From: Cepaea nemoralis
Taxonomy: Eukaryota > Mollusca > Gastropoda > Stylommatophora > Helicidae
Length of the DNA stretch: 64,000 nucleotides
NCBI GenBank assembly: GCA_014155875.1
Contig: JACEFZ010015095.1
Coordinates: 62,001 to 126,000, forward strand
Direction: 5' to 3'
Shown here one piece after another: positions 9,979 through 19,629 of this stretch. Position 1 is the stretch's first letter. Each line of letters starts with the position of its first letter. A program made the position numbers and the translations under genes. The notes under the pieces were generated by a model. That model was given only the letters and a program-made list of their open reading frames with translations. It searched no databases and was not told where the DNA came from.

Positions 9979-12020
9979 GTTAACCAGATAATAATACCGA
10001 CGTTTGCTTGGCGTATATTTTCTAGGCCACAACAGTCGTACTAACAGAGTAAACACAGCTGCACGGGATACATCGGGTCAGCCCATATACACATTTGGCG
10101 GTGAGTGAGAAGGAAGGGATAAAACGCGTTGGCAGTTCATAACAGTTAAAATCACATATAATTGGCCGCTCAGGATATGGAATGGTTCCGTTTGTCATCT
10201 ATGGTTCCGGACATCAGACGGAATGGAGGTTTTGACTGTCAGCACATGACAGAAAGTTGAGGGTGTTATTGAAAACAGTGGAACACCTGCCGGACATGAA
10301 CAACGTCACGTGCACAATGTAAGCTTGTTTGGAAAACCATGATTGGCAGCTTGGTATCGAAACTCTTTGTTGGAACTCGACAGTAACTCTCTAGATTGTT
10401 TTGGATGTCAGAACCAGTGATGACAAATCTAACATGGAGGGAGCCCGAGGGAGGATGGATCCCTGACGGGATGATCTGCCAATGTGCCACCTGTGTGGGG
10501 GCATAAAGGATAACGTCACGTGGCCAACTTTGGTAGTTTGCCATATAAACCCGAGTTGGGACCAACTAGGGGGACTTGAAAATGCTCTAGTCGGCAGTGC
10601 CAGGGCACTGCAGTGCTTAGTGGAAATAATATCTACCGTGTGTTAATTAGTGACTTAATTTTACACGTGCCTATAATGGCAGATGTAGATATGATTGATA
10701 GGACTGCAGTAGTGCCATTTAAGGTATAACCTAGTATAATATTAGTTCTAATTAATATAGACTGTGGCCTTGTTAAACTATAGTGTGATGATTAGCACTG
10801 TTAGTGGAAACTAGTTAGAGTAGAATAGTGATATTAACTCTGCTAGTTAAGAATAGATTAGTGAAGTGTTGATAAGCTTTACTAGTTGAGAATTGAGTAA
10901 TGAGGGATAATTGGGATCTTCCCGTAGGTGTCCCTGGTGGGCGGGGTTCCGCATTCTGTTTGCTGATTTTTTCTTTGTCATAGCCTGATTCGGCTCTAGG
11001 TGGGTAGCTAATCTGCTCTATGACTAAGTCTAGTTAGCTAAAGATCATTAAGCAAGGTGATAGGCTTACACTCAGCCGAAAGGATCAGTAACTAGTACTA
11101 TCACCAGATGTGTTGTTTCTATCCTAGGTTCCCTACCAGATCCAAGGAAACTCAACAAGTTTTTGGGAAAAAATCCAATCCCATTCGGAAGAACACCATT
11201 TCAACAATCAATAAAGTTGCATACAGAACGTAACTAAAGCTAGAAGGAAGTTGATTCACCAAAGAGAGTGATGCGTACTGATGCACCACACAGCATCAGA
11301 CAGTAGTAACTAAATGAGACCAGTCTAATAGTTACCTAGTGTTATATAATCTCGTGTAATAGAACACAAGACATTATACGTGAGGCTAGATAGACACGAG
11401 TGAGGATCAATCACATTAACAATTAACATTAATGACGGTGTACACACTACAAAGGACTTGTGCAGTTTTATTTAAGGAACGATAGGAACGGACATTGTGT
11501 AGGGTGCAACCGGTCCATGATTAACTGTTAATACCACCGGTGTCTATTTCGGATGATCATGAAATTGGATTACCAGAGGTCTACAGAGGCAAAGCAGTAT
11601 CCGGCAAGATGGTTTCGGCACGGGGTGAGATGTACATGTTCTGACGTAACGTGCTGTGGTCTATCCTTGCTGGGATCAGCTGACTGGGTTGTGGTCTGAG
11701 AGTCCGATTCTACACACTTTATAGAACACGTCACACATTTTCTTCACATACACGTCTCATATACGTTACACTTTTCTTTTAATAAATTATCTTTATTAAT
11801 TTTTAGAAGCAAGAGTTGTTGAGTATGTTGCGTTGGGGAAGTATGAGAAGGGGGCATAGTACGACAGTGAGAGAGTGATAGGAAAAGGTGTCCATAGGCT
11901 GATGGAGTGTGTTGGACGGAAGCTGGTGGATTCTCCAGAATATTGAGAGGGAAAAAATATTATAATGTGGGTGTCGGCTCTCTTCACTCCAGGGACGACA
12001 CTGTAAAGGAGGACACGACA
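9960..12020 (+). mobile_element. Complete LTR of element A (copy e, 2061 bp), flanked by GCTAT
   Basis: TGTCACG...CACGACA. GCTAT stands immediately before (9955-9959) and immediately after (12021-12025), a 5-bp target-site duplication of the size made by Ty3/gypsy integrases. The sequence before and after is the two halves of one gag gene. This LTR is therefore best read as a solo LTR sitting in gag. Its 3' end keeps an open frame into the downstream gag-pol. Confidence 0.93.
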
Positions 12021-15000
12021 GCTATGTCAGTTGCTATGGGTCTGGAGCGTAACAAATGGAATCTTAAGCTATCCCAGGGATTACACGGGACCGGATACGA
12101 GGTGTATACTCGCCTGCCACCAGGACATGAGAACAATTATGACGAGTTAAAGACGGCTCTGCTGAAACGATTCGAGGTTACGTCACATACCTACCGGAAA
12201 AAATTTCGAGCAGCGAAACGAGAACCCGGAGAGTTGTTTGCCGCCTACAGTTTGCGTCTTAAATCTTATCTCCATAAGTGGATGGATTTGGCTGGGTTCG
12301 CACATGACTATGAGAGTCTGGAAGAGCTCATGGTGGTCGACCAGCTGAAGAAGCAAATGTCTAAACCTCTCAGGACGTTCCTGGGAGAACAAGGAGCGGA
12401 ACGTATTGACCTCGTGACTAAATTAGCAGAACGGTTCGTCGAGGTACATGGGGAGGCAGGGGAAAACCTGTCCACCAACTCCAAAAGTCAAGAGAAACAT
12501 GACAAGAAGAAAGCCAAAAACTCAGGAACAAAAAAGTGGGAACCTTATGTGCAAACATCAGAGGATAGTTCAGAGAAGAAGAAGGAGGGAAGCAAGAGCA
12601 CTTCAAGCTCTACACCTAAACGACCGTGGTCGGAGAAGTGGTGTTCAATTTGTAAGTCACCCTCTCACAATACGAGGGACTGCAAATCGAAGGCTAAGAA
12701 CCCTCACTTTGCAGCATGTCAAGTGACTTCCAAGGAGGTTGTCACGGAAAATGTCAAGGTCAACAAGGAAGCTCGCCACCAGGAGAGCTCACTCAAGTCC
12801 GACAATAGAAAATCTAGGACAGGGAAATGGTGCAACCAATGCAAGTCAAACACGCACAATGCTATTGACTGCAAGAGAAAGTCAGGAGAATCTAAATTCA
12901 TCGTGTGCCCCGGGAGACCTAAGGTGGAGCCCACTGAACAGGTCGAGGCCGACGAAGAAACTCCAGACCAGGAAAAACCACCTGTAGTGGAATTGGTAGA
13001 GGTTAACGGTCGTCAAGTGGAGTGTTTGTACGACACAGGACTGGACGGGGAGGCCGTGATTTCTGCGGATCTGGTACACCCAGAACAATTCACAGGTGAG
13101 ACCATGGAAATACAGCCTGCACAGAAGAGTGCTGTGGCCATGAAGTTGCCCATTGCTAACGTGGAGATTCGGTCAAGATATGTCACCGGCACAATCAAGG
13201 CTGCTGTATTGACCGATCCCATTTTCCCAGTAATCCTAGGTTGCCGGTATGTCTTTCTGGGAATGCCCAGGGAGCCAATCCATATGGGAGCAGTACAGAC
13301 TCGCTCTCAGACGAGAACGGAAGAGGCAGACGCAATTGTGACTAACCCAATGCCGGGGGAGCTACGAACTGCCCAGAGTGAGGATGATACTTTACGTCCT
13401 TGCTACAAAAAGCTGCAGAAAAGTGCTGATCCACCAGGACGGGAGCAGTACTACATGAAGAATAGGATACTCTACAGGAGAGCAGGAAGGGGAGACAACC
13501 TATACGGTCAGTTGGTCGTCCCAAAAGCTCACCGGTCCCAGATTCTTCATATGGGGCATACCATCTCCTTTAGTGGACATATGGGTATTGCCGCCACCAT
13601 GCAGCGGATTTCCTGCCACTACTATTGGCCGGGAATGACAGAGGATGTGCGTCGGTATGTGAAGTCATGCCCTGAGTGCCAGAGGGTGGCACCGAAACAC
13701 TGGACAGCACCGGTGGTCCTGGGTGAGATGCCCATCATGAACTCTCCTTTCGATAGGGTAGCCATCGATATCGTGGGTCCACTTCCTAGGACTAGGAAGA
13801 GGAACATGTATATACTCACAATGGTGGATTGCTGTACAATGTGGGGTGAAGCCATACCGTTGACCACGATTGACTCGAAACGAGTGGCGGATGCACTGAT
13901 GGAGGCCTTTACAAGATTAGGCTTCCCAGATCAAATTCTGACGGACAATGGGTCCCAGTTTTGTGGAAAACTCATGGAGGAGGTATTTAGAGTGTTTCAC
14001 TCTAACCACATACATACCAGCCCTTACCATCCTCAAGCCAATGGACAAGTAGAGCGTTTCAACGGCACGTTGATGACAATGCTCAGGAAACTAGCGCAGG
14101 AAAAACCTGATAGGTGGGATGAATATATCCCTGCAGCACTCTTTGCCTATCGGGAAGTTCCTCATGGCTCAACAGGACTACCACCCGCTACGTTGCTGTT
14201 TGGTCGTCCAATCAAAGGACCGTTGGAAGCCATGTTGAGGAGTTGGACTGAAGAGGGGACGTCAGAAGAAGTAATCTCATCCTATCAATACGTGGAGGAA
14301 CTGAAAGAAAAACTCCACAAAGGATGGACTCTGGCAAATCAAAACTTGAAAAAGGCCAGGAAAAGACATGCGGCTTACTACAACCGTAGGTCTAAAGACA
14401 GATCTCTAGAGGTGGGAGACAAAGTTTTGTTGCTACTCCCAACGGGAAACAACAAACTGGAGATAGGTTGGCAAGGACCATTTCCCGTGGAAAGGGTAAT
14501 ATCCAGAACCAACTATCAGATCCGGATCCGGGGAAAGTCGAAGATTTTCCATATCAATCTCTTGCGGAAATACGAAGAGAGACCCGGAGAAAAAGCAGCT
14601 CACCTCATGGCAATGGCAGTTGCAGTGGAGACAGAAGTGGGAACCAGCGAGGGCAGGGAATATCCCCTGGTACACCAGGAAACCTACAAGGATGTGCAGG
14701 TGAACCCTGATCTGACCTCCCAGGAGAGGGAGAAGATAACCCAAGTTCTCAGGTCTCATAAGGAGATACTGACTGATAAACCAGGACGAACGAGGTTGGT
14801 GGAGTTCGAGATGACGTTGACTACACAGGAGCCTGTTCGCCAGAAGGTTTACCCAGTGCCCTTCTCTAAAGAAAAGGCCCTGGAGGAGGAAATACAAAAA
14901 CTGCTGGAGGATGACGTGATTGCACCATCCACATCCCCATACAATGCGGGGGTAGTTTTGTTACGGAAACCAAGTGGAGAACACCGGTTGTGTATAGACT

Positions 15001-15671
15001 ACCGACTTCTGAACAGTCATACACAATTTCAGGTGGAACCTTTGCCGAATCCAACGCAGTTATTCGCTAGGCTCCATAAGGCTCGGTACTTTTCAAAGGT
15101 GGATCTGAGTCGGGGGTACTATCAAATACCAGTCAAACCGGAGATTCGACCACTGCTGGCCTTCAGTACACCCAGTGGACACTACGAATTCAAGGTCATG
15201 CCCTTTGGTCTCAGCAACGCACCTAGTGTGTTTACACGTATGATGAGGACTTTACTAGATCCTTTACAGGATCCGGCCATCATCTCCTTCATGGATGATA
15301 TTCTGATTTCCAGTGGCAGCTTGGATGACCATTTGCAATCCTTGGAGAGAGTGTTTAATAGACTCAAGGAAGCAGGGCTTACCGCTCGTCCAACCAAGTG
15401 CATGATTGGTTACCAGACTCTGGAATTTCTAGGTCACACCATCACTCCAGGACACATTGTCCCAGAAGAGAAGAACCTAGAGAAAATCAGAAATGCCCCA
15501 AGGCCAAAAACGAAGAAGGACGTGCGATCTTTTCTCTCGTTGTGTGGATTCTACCAGAAATTTATCCCACATTTCACTGAACTGGGAGCTCCATTGACGG
15601 AAACCTTGAAAAAGGGATTCCCGGACCAAATCATTTGGACACCAGAATGTGTTCTGCCTATAGTCAGTTAA
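12021..15671 (+). CDS. gag-pol: Gag C-terminal part plus PR-INT-RT polyprotein of element A (Gmr1-like)
   Basis: The open frame begins at an ATG at 11907 inside the LTR and runs 1254 codons; true gag sequence starts at codon 39. In order: rest of capsid (about 39-190); two CX2CX4HX4C zinc knuckles (codons 246-259 and 309-322) that bind RNA; aspartic protease motif DTG (376-378); integrase zinc domain with H551 and C588/C591; integrase core D621, D680, E716 (D-D35-E spacing); GPF module (about 857-859); and reverse transcriptase with the FMDD catalytic motif (1128-1131). Integrase before reverse transcriptase is the Gmr1-type order, not the usual gypsy order. Gag and pol are in one frame. The N-terminal half of gag is separated by the inserted LTR. 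A one-base deletion near 15650 shifts the frame before RNase H, so this copy is broken at both ends. Confidence 0.9.
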   Translation, partial: AMSVAMGLERNKWNLKLSQGLHGTGYEVYTRLPPGHENNYDELKTALLKRFEVTSHTYRKKFRAAKREPGELFAAYSLRLKSYLHKWMDLAGFAHDYESLEELMVVDQLKKQMSKPLRTFLGEQGAERIDLVTKLAERFVEVHGEAGENLSTNSKSQEKHDKKKAKNSGTKKWEPYVQTSEDSSEKKKEGSKSTSSSTPKRPWSEKWCSICKSPSHNTRDCKSKAKNPHFAACQVTSKEVVTENVKVNKEARHQESSLKSDNRKSRTGKWCNQCKSNTHNAIDCKRKSGESKFIVCPGRPKVEPTEQVEADEETPDQEKPPVVELVEVNGRQVECLYDTGLDGEAVISADLVHPEQFTGETMEIQPAQKSAVAMKLPIANVEIRSRYVTGTIKAAVLTDPIFPVILGCRYVFLGMPREPIHMGAVQTRSQTRTEEADAIVTNPMPGELRTAQSEDDTLRPCYKKLQKSADPPGREQYYMKNRILYRRAGRGDNLYGQLVVPKAHRSQILHMGHTISFSGHMGIAATMQRISCHYYWPGMTEDVRRYVKSCPECQRVAPKHWTAPVVLGEMPIMNSPFDRVAIDIVGPLPRTRKRNMYILTMVDCCTMWGEAIPLTTIDSKRVADALMEAFTRLGFPDQILTDNGSQFCGKLMEEVFRVFHSNHIHTSPYHPQANGQVERFNGTLMTMLRKLAQEKPDRWDEYIPAALFAYREVPHGSTGLPPATLLFGRPIKGPLEAMLRSWTEEGTSEEVISSYQYVEELKEKLHKGWTLANQNLKKARKRHAAYYNRRSKDRSLEVGDKVLLLLPTGNNKLEIGWQGPFPVERVISRTNYQIRIRGKSKIFHINLLRKYEERPGEKAAHLMAMAVAVETEVGTSEGREYPLVHQETYKDVQVNPDLTSQEREKITQVLRSHKEILTDKPGRTRLVEFEMTLTTQEPVRQKVYPVPFSKEKALEEEIQKLLEDDVIAPSTSPYNAGVVLLRKPSGEHRLCIDYRLLNSHTQFQVEPLPNPTQLFARLHKARYFSKVDLSRGYYQIPVKPEIRPLLAFSTPSGHYEFKVMPFGLSNAPSVFTRMMRTLLDPLQDPAIISFMDDILISSGSLDDHLQSLERVFNRLKEAGLTARPTKCMIGYQTLEFLGHTITPGHIVPEEKNLEKIRNAPRPKTKKDVRSFLSLCGFYQKFIPHFTELGAPLTETLKKGFPDQIIWTPECVLPIVS

Positions 15672-16117
15672 AGGAGGCCTTGGTCAGTAAACCTGTATTA
15701 CAGCTCCCGGACCTTTCCAAACCATTTGTGTTGAGAACGGATGCAAGTGGGATTGGGATTGGGGCAGCGTTGTTACAGGAAGGGAAAGACGATGCTTCGG
15801 TTTTGAAACCTGTGGCATACGCAAGCAAGAAACTACTCCAGGCTGAGAGGAATTATTCGACCGTCGAGAGAGAATGTTTGTCTCTCGTATGGGCCGTGCA
15901 AAAATTCCAGCCCTATTTGTATGGAGTTAAGTTTCGGGTCCAGTCAGATCATCAGCCCCTGATGTTCCTGGCTACTTCTCAGAAGCTCAACGCCCGTTTG
16001 ATGCGGTGGTCGTTGTTACTTCAACCCTACAATTTCACAGTTGAGTATATTCCTGGGAAGGAAAATGTTGGAGCGGACTTCTTATCAAGACACCCAGCTC
16101 CTGAAGAAGAGGAATGA
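15635..16117 (+). CDS. pol: RNase H domain of element A pol (after frameshift)
   Basis: Continuation of the polyprotein in another frame. It shows the connection segment (AYSQLKEALVSKPVLQLPD) and RNase H with the TDAS motif, ERE and SDHQPL, ending in a typical gypsy tail (YIPGKENVGADFLSRHP). RNase H removes the RNA template during reverse transcription. Comparison with the second copy near 19090 shows one base missing here at about 15650. The stop at 16117 is followed by a purine tract and LTR. Confidence 0.88.
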   Translation: MDTRMCSAYSQLKEALVSKPVLQLPDLSKPFVLRTDASGIGIGAALLQEGKDDASVLKPVAYASKKLLQAERNYSTVERECLSLVWAVQKFQPYLYGVKFRVQSDHQPLMFLATSQKLNARLMRWSLLLQPYNFTVEYIPGKENVGADFLSRHPAPEEEE

Positions 16118-16167
16118 ATCATCTGGATTGAATTCACAGTGGAGAAGAGTGAGATGGACTACTCTCT

Positions 16168-16181
16168 TAAGAGGGGGCCTA
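16168..16181 (+). promoter_or_regulatory. Polypurine tract before LTR f
   Basis: TTAAGAGGGGGCCTA directly abuts the TGTCATG start of the LTR. Such tracts prime plus-strand DNA synthesis. An identical tract is found before the LTR at 19630. Confidence 0.75.
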
Positions 16182-18133
16182 TGTCATGATTTCACTGTGT
16201 ATCCACCAGATAATGACAATACAGACGGTCATATTCATGGCCTGTGTGCAAAGCTACATTTGTTTTTTAACCGGGACAGAAAAACAAAGTCGGAATGTAC
16301 ATCTGCAGTTGTTTACCAGTTAGATCAAGGACACCGCTAAGTCGCCAACATCAAACAAGGAAATCTTCTTTGACAATCCCCACAAGACGGGAAATTGTAG
16401 GCATATGTTGAGAAAAAGGGGAAGCGACTTGTGCATGGATTGTCCAAAAGGGGGAGATAATCTATTATTGTGACATTGATGAAACCCAAGGGAAAGAATT
16501 TATTCAGAAATGGATAATCTGCCCTTGAACCACCTTTGTTAACATCAAAAGAACGTCACGTGGCCACTCAAGGCTGTTGGGTAAAAACATGCTTTGTTTA
16601 CAAGTAGTGTAACTCTGAGGATTGACTTGCACGGACGTGTTTGTCACTGCAGTGGATTTAAAAAAAAATATCTACCGTGTGCGGAAATTAATTAGATTTA
16701 ATTGTACACGTGCCTGTTATGGCAAAATGTGGATATGATTTCGAAGACACTGTTGTGTTGTGCTTAAGGTATTGTAGAGAGTATATTTAAGCCTAGTTAA
16801 TATTAGCAGTAGCCTCGGTAAAACTTGCTAGAGTAATGAATAGAATTAGCTCTGCTAGTGAGAATTGTGTAGTGGGGTGATATTGGGGAAATTGGGGATG
16901 GGGAGAATGTACAATGATGAGATCTTCTAGTGATGTCTGCTAGGGGTCTACACTTTACATTTTGCTCTGTCCTGATCTTAACCCACTGCAGACCGGAGTG
17001 AAGAACTCCTATGCCCATGACAGAGAATGTTCACTGTCATGTATCTGAGTGAGGCGGACACCCCCCCCCCCCCATCAAATGGAGGTTGGGGACAGTTGCT
17101 ATCACCCAATGTGTTGTTCTCTCGTTGACAGGTTCCTTTAGGTCACTCAAGTCACTGAGAATGGAGACCTTGGTGCAGGCAGTTGGTCAACATCTTTTGC
17201 ACTTAGCCCATGATAGAAAGGGTTTACGGGAACAAGCATAAGAGGGATTATCAAACGTCACACATTAACAGAAGACCAGAAATTGTTTTCTCCGCACCAT
17301 TTTGGAGGAAGACCAATCGTCAAATTAATGTTTCAAACATCACTTGGGAACAGAATAGTAAAAAGTGAATTTCTTTTACACCACCTGGGAACAGCCCAGT
17401 GGCAGTATGTTTTACACGACAGGTGAACAAACAAAGAGATACAGTTATTCCCCATCACATGGGAATAAATCAGTATAAACTTATTAGGAAGTTAGTATAA
17501 CAATGGTCTTGTGAACAGTAGACACTTGAGACAGGAAGTACATTTATTTCAAAGAACAGTATGTTCGTGTCCTCACTAGACAAGGGTGTTATAAGTATAG
17601 GAACAAATTAGACATATATTAACTGTGTGATCCAGACAGGATTTAGGGTCGGACTGTGACTAGTTCTTTTGAGTGATCAAACAGCCACCGGTGGAAATCT
17701 ACATCTAGCAGGATGGACACATACCTGGGTGAGGTCTTCGTCGACTGAATGAAGATGTGGTGTGATCCTTTCTGGGATGATCGGGCTGGGCTCTTCAGCT
17801 ACCTGGTCTAAGTCTGCACCCACTAGAATATTCGACACACATTCTACACATTACTAACACACACTTCTCACACTTATACTCTTTGCTTAATAAATTATTT
17901 TGTATTTATTTGTTAAAGCTAGAGTTGTGGAGTATGTTATGTTGGGGAGGAGTGAGAGGGGGCATGATCTAAGGGTGAGTGAGAGTAAGAAAAAGGGGTT
18001 TGCAGACCGACGGAGTTTTGTGGACGGAGTCTGGTGGTTTCTCTAAGACAACAATATTGGGGTAATAAAAATGTGGTGTGGATTCCCATCACTCCAAGGA
18101 CGACACTAAAGTAAGTAAGAAAGACTTACGACA
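16182..18133 (+). mobile_element. Diverged LTR of a sibling element (copy f, 1952 bp)
   Basis: Starts TGTCATGATTTCAC after a polypurine tract and ends GACTTACGACA. It keeps blocks of element A LTR: ACGTCACGTGGCC (16553-16565), ATCTACCGTGTG...ACACGTGCCT (about 16668-16722), and the AATAAA region plus the 3' terminal 200 bp. Most of the rest is unalignable by eye. It therefore belongs to a sibling subfamily. A run of 13 C lies at 17061-17073. It is followed at once by the middle of pol (GGGATGTGCAAGTG), with no leader or primer site, so it is inserted in pol of another copy. Confidence 0.85.
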
Positions 18134-19565
18134 GGGATGTGCAAGTGAACCCTGATCTGACCTCCCAGGAGAGGGAAAGGATAACCCAGGTTCTCAAGTC
18201 TCATAAGGAGATACTGACTGATAAACCAGGACGAACGAGGTTGGTTGAGTTCGAGATGACTTTGACCACACAGGAGCCTGTTCGCCAAAAGGTTTACCCA
18301 GTGCCATTCTCTAAAGAAAAGGCCCTGGAGGAGGAAATACAGAAACTGCTGGAGGATGACGTGATTGCACCATCCACATCCCCATACAATGCAGGGGTAG
18401 TTTTGTTACGCAAACCAAGTGGAGAACACAGGTTGTGTATAGACTACCGACTGCTGAACAGTCACACACAATTTCAGGTGGAACCTTTGCCGAATCCAAC
18501 TCAGCTATTCGCTAGACTCCATAAGGCTCGGTACTTTTCAAAGGTGGATATGAGTCGGGGGTACTATCAGATACCAGTCAAACCGGAGATTCGACCACTG
18601 TTAGCTTTCAGTACACCCAGTGGACACTACGAATTCAAGGTCATGCCCTTTGGACTCAGCAATGCACCTAGTGTGTTTACACGCATGATGAGGACTTTAC
18701 TTGATCCTTTACAGGATCCGTCCATCATCTCACTCATGGATGATATTCTGATTTCCAGTGACAGCCTGGATGACCACTTACAATCCTTGGAGAGAGTGTT
18801 TAATAGACTCAAGGAAGCAGGGCTTACTGCTCGTCCAACCAAGTGCATGATTGGTTACCAGACTCTGGAATTTCTAGGTCACACCATCACTCCAGGACAC
18901 ATTGTTCCAGAAGAGAAGAACCTGGAGAAAATCAGAAATGCACTTAGGCCAAAAACGAAGAAGGATGTGCGATCTTTTCTCTCGTTGTGTGGGTTCTACC
19001 ACAAATTTATCCCACATTTCACGGAATTGGGAGCTCCGTTGACGGAAACCTTGAAAAAGGGATTCCCGGATCAAATCATTTGGACACCAGAATGTGAGAA
19101 TGCCTATAGTCAGTTAAAGGAGGCCTTGGTCAGCAAACCTGTATTACAGCTCCCTGACCTTTCCAAACCATTTGTGTTGAGAACAGATGCGAGTGCGATT
19201 GGAATTGGAGCCGCTTTGTTACAGGAAGGAAAAAACGATGCTTCGGTTTTGAAACCTGTAGCATATGCAAGTAAGAAACTTCTACAGGCGGAGAGGAATT
19301 ATTCAACCGTCGAGAGAGAGAGTGCTTGTCCCTTGTATGGGCAGTGCAAAAATTTCAGCCATATTTGTATGGAGTTAAGTTTCGGGTCCAGTCGGATCAT
19401 CAGCCCCTGATGTTCCTGGCTACTTCTCAGAAGCTCAACGCACGTTTGATGCGGTGGTCGTTGTTACTTCAACCGTATAATTTCACAGTAGAGTACATTC
19501 CTGGGAAGGAAAATGTTGGAGCGGACTTCTTGTCAAGACACCCAGCTCCTGAAGAAGAGGAATGA
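18134..19565 (+). pseudogene. pol: Second RT-RNase H segment of element A (5'-cut pol)
   Basis: Resumes at the pol linker (VQVNPDLTSQE...) that corresponds to 14690 in the upstream copy, then reads through RT (catalytic motif LMDD near 18735) and RNase H. It is about 96% identical by eye to the upstream copy. A two-base gain in a GAGAGA run near 19316-19324 shifts the frame; the rest of RNase H continues in frame at 19326-19565. A polypurine tract and LTR follow. It lacks gag, PR and INT. It probably represents the 3' half of the element into which the sibling (LTR f) was inserted. Confidence 0.85.
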
Positions 19566-19615
19566 ATCATCTGAATTAAACTCATGGTGGAGAAGAGTGA
19601 GATGGACTACTCTCT

Positions 19616-19629
19616 TAAGAGGGGGCCTA
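19616..19629 (+). promoter_or_regulatory. Polypurine tract of element A
   Basis: TTAAGAGGGGGCCTA abuts the LTR at 19630. Same sequence and spacing as at 16168. Confidence 0.75.

Larger units (their letters stand above)
1..12020 (+). repeat. Tandem array of LTR-leader-gagN units (element A)
   Basis: Four complete joints of the same unit follow one another: LTR end, primer site, leader, gag start, gag cut at the same codon, next LTR. LTR starts are at 1075, 4013, 6985 and 9960, so the spacing is 2938, 2972 and 2975 bp. Copies differ by scattered substitutions and small indels only. The window opens inside the first LTR, so the array may continue upstream. Every joint reads gag...GCTAT then TGTCACG, and the last LTR is followed by GCTATGTCAG, which resumes gag. 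This is what a solo LTR with a 5-bp target duplication inside gag would give, after amplification by unequal exchange between LTRs. The structure is seen directly; the mechanism is inferred. Confidence 0.9.
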
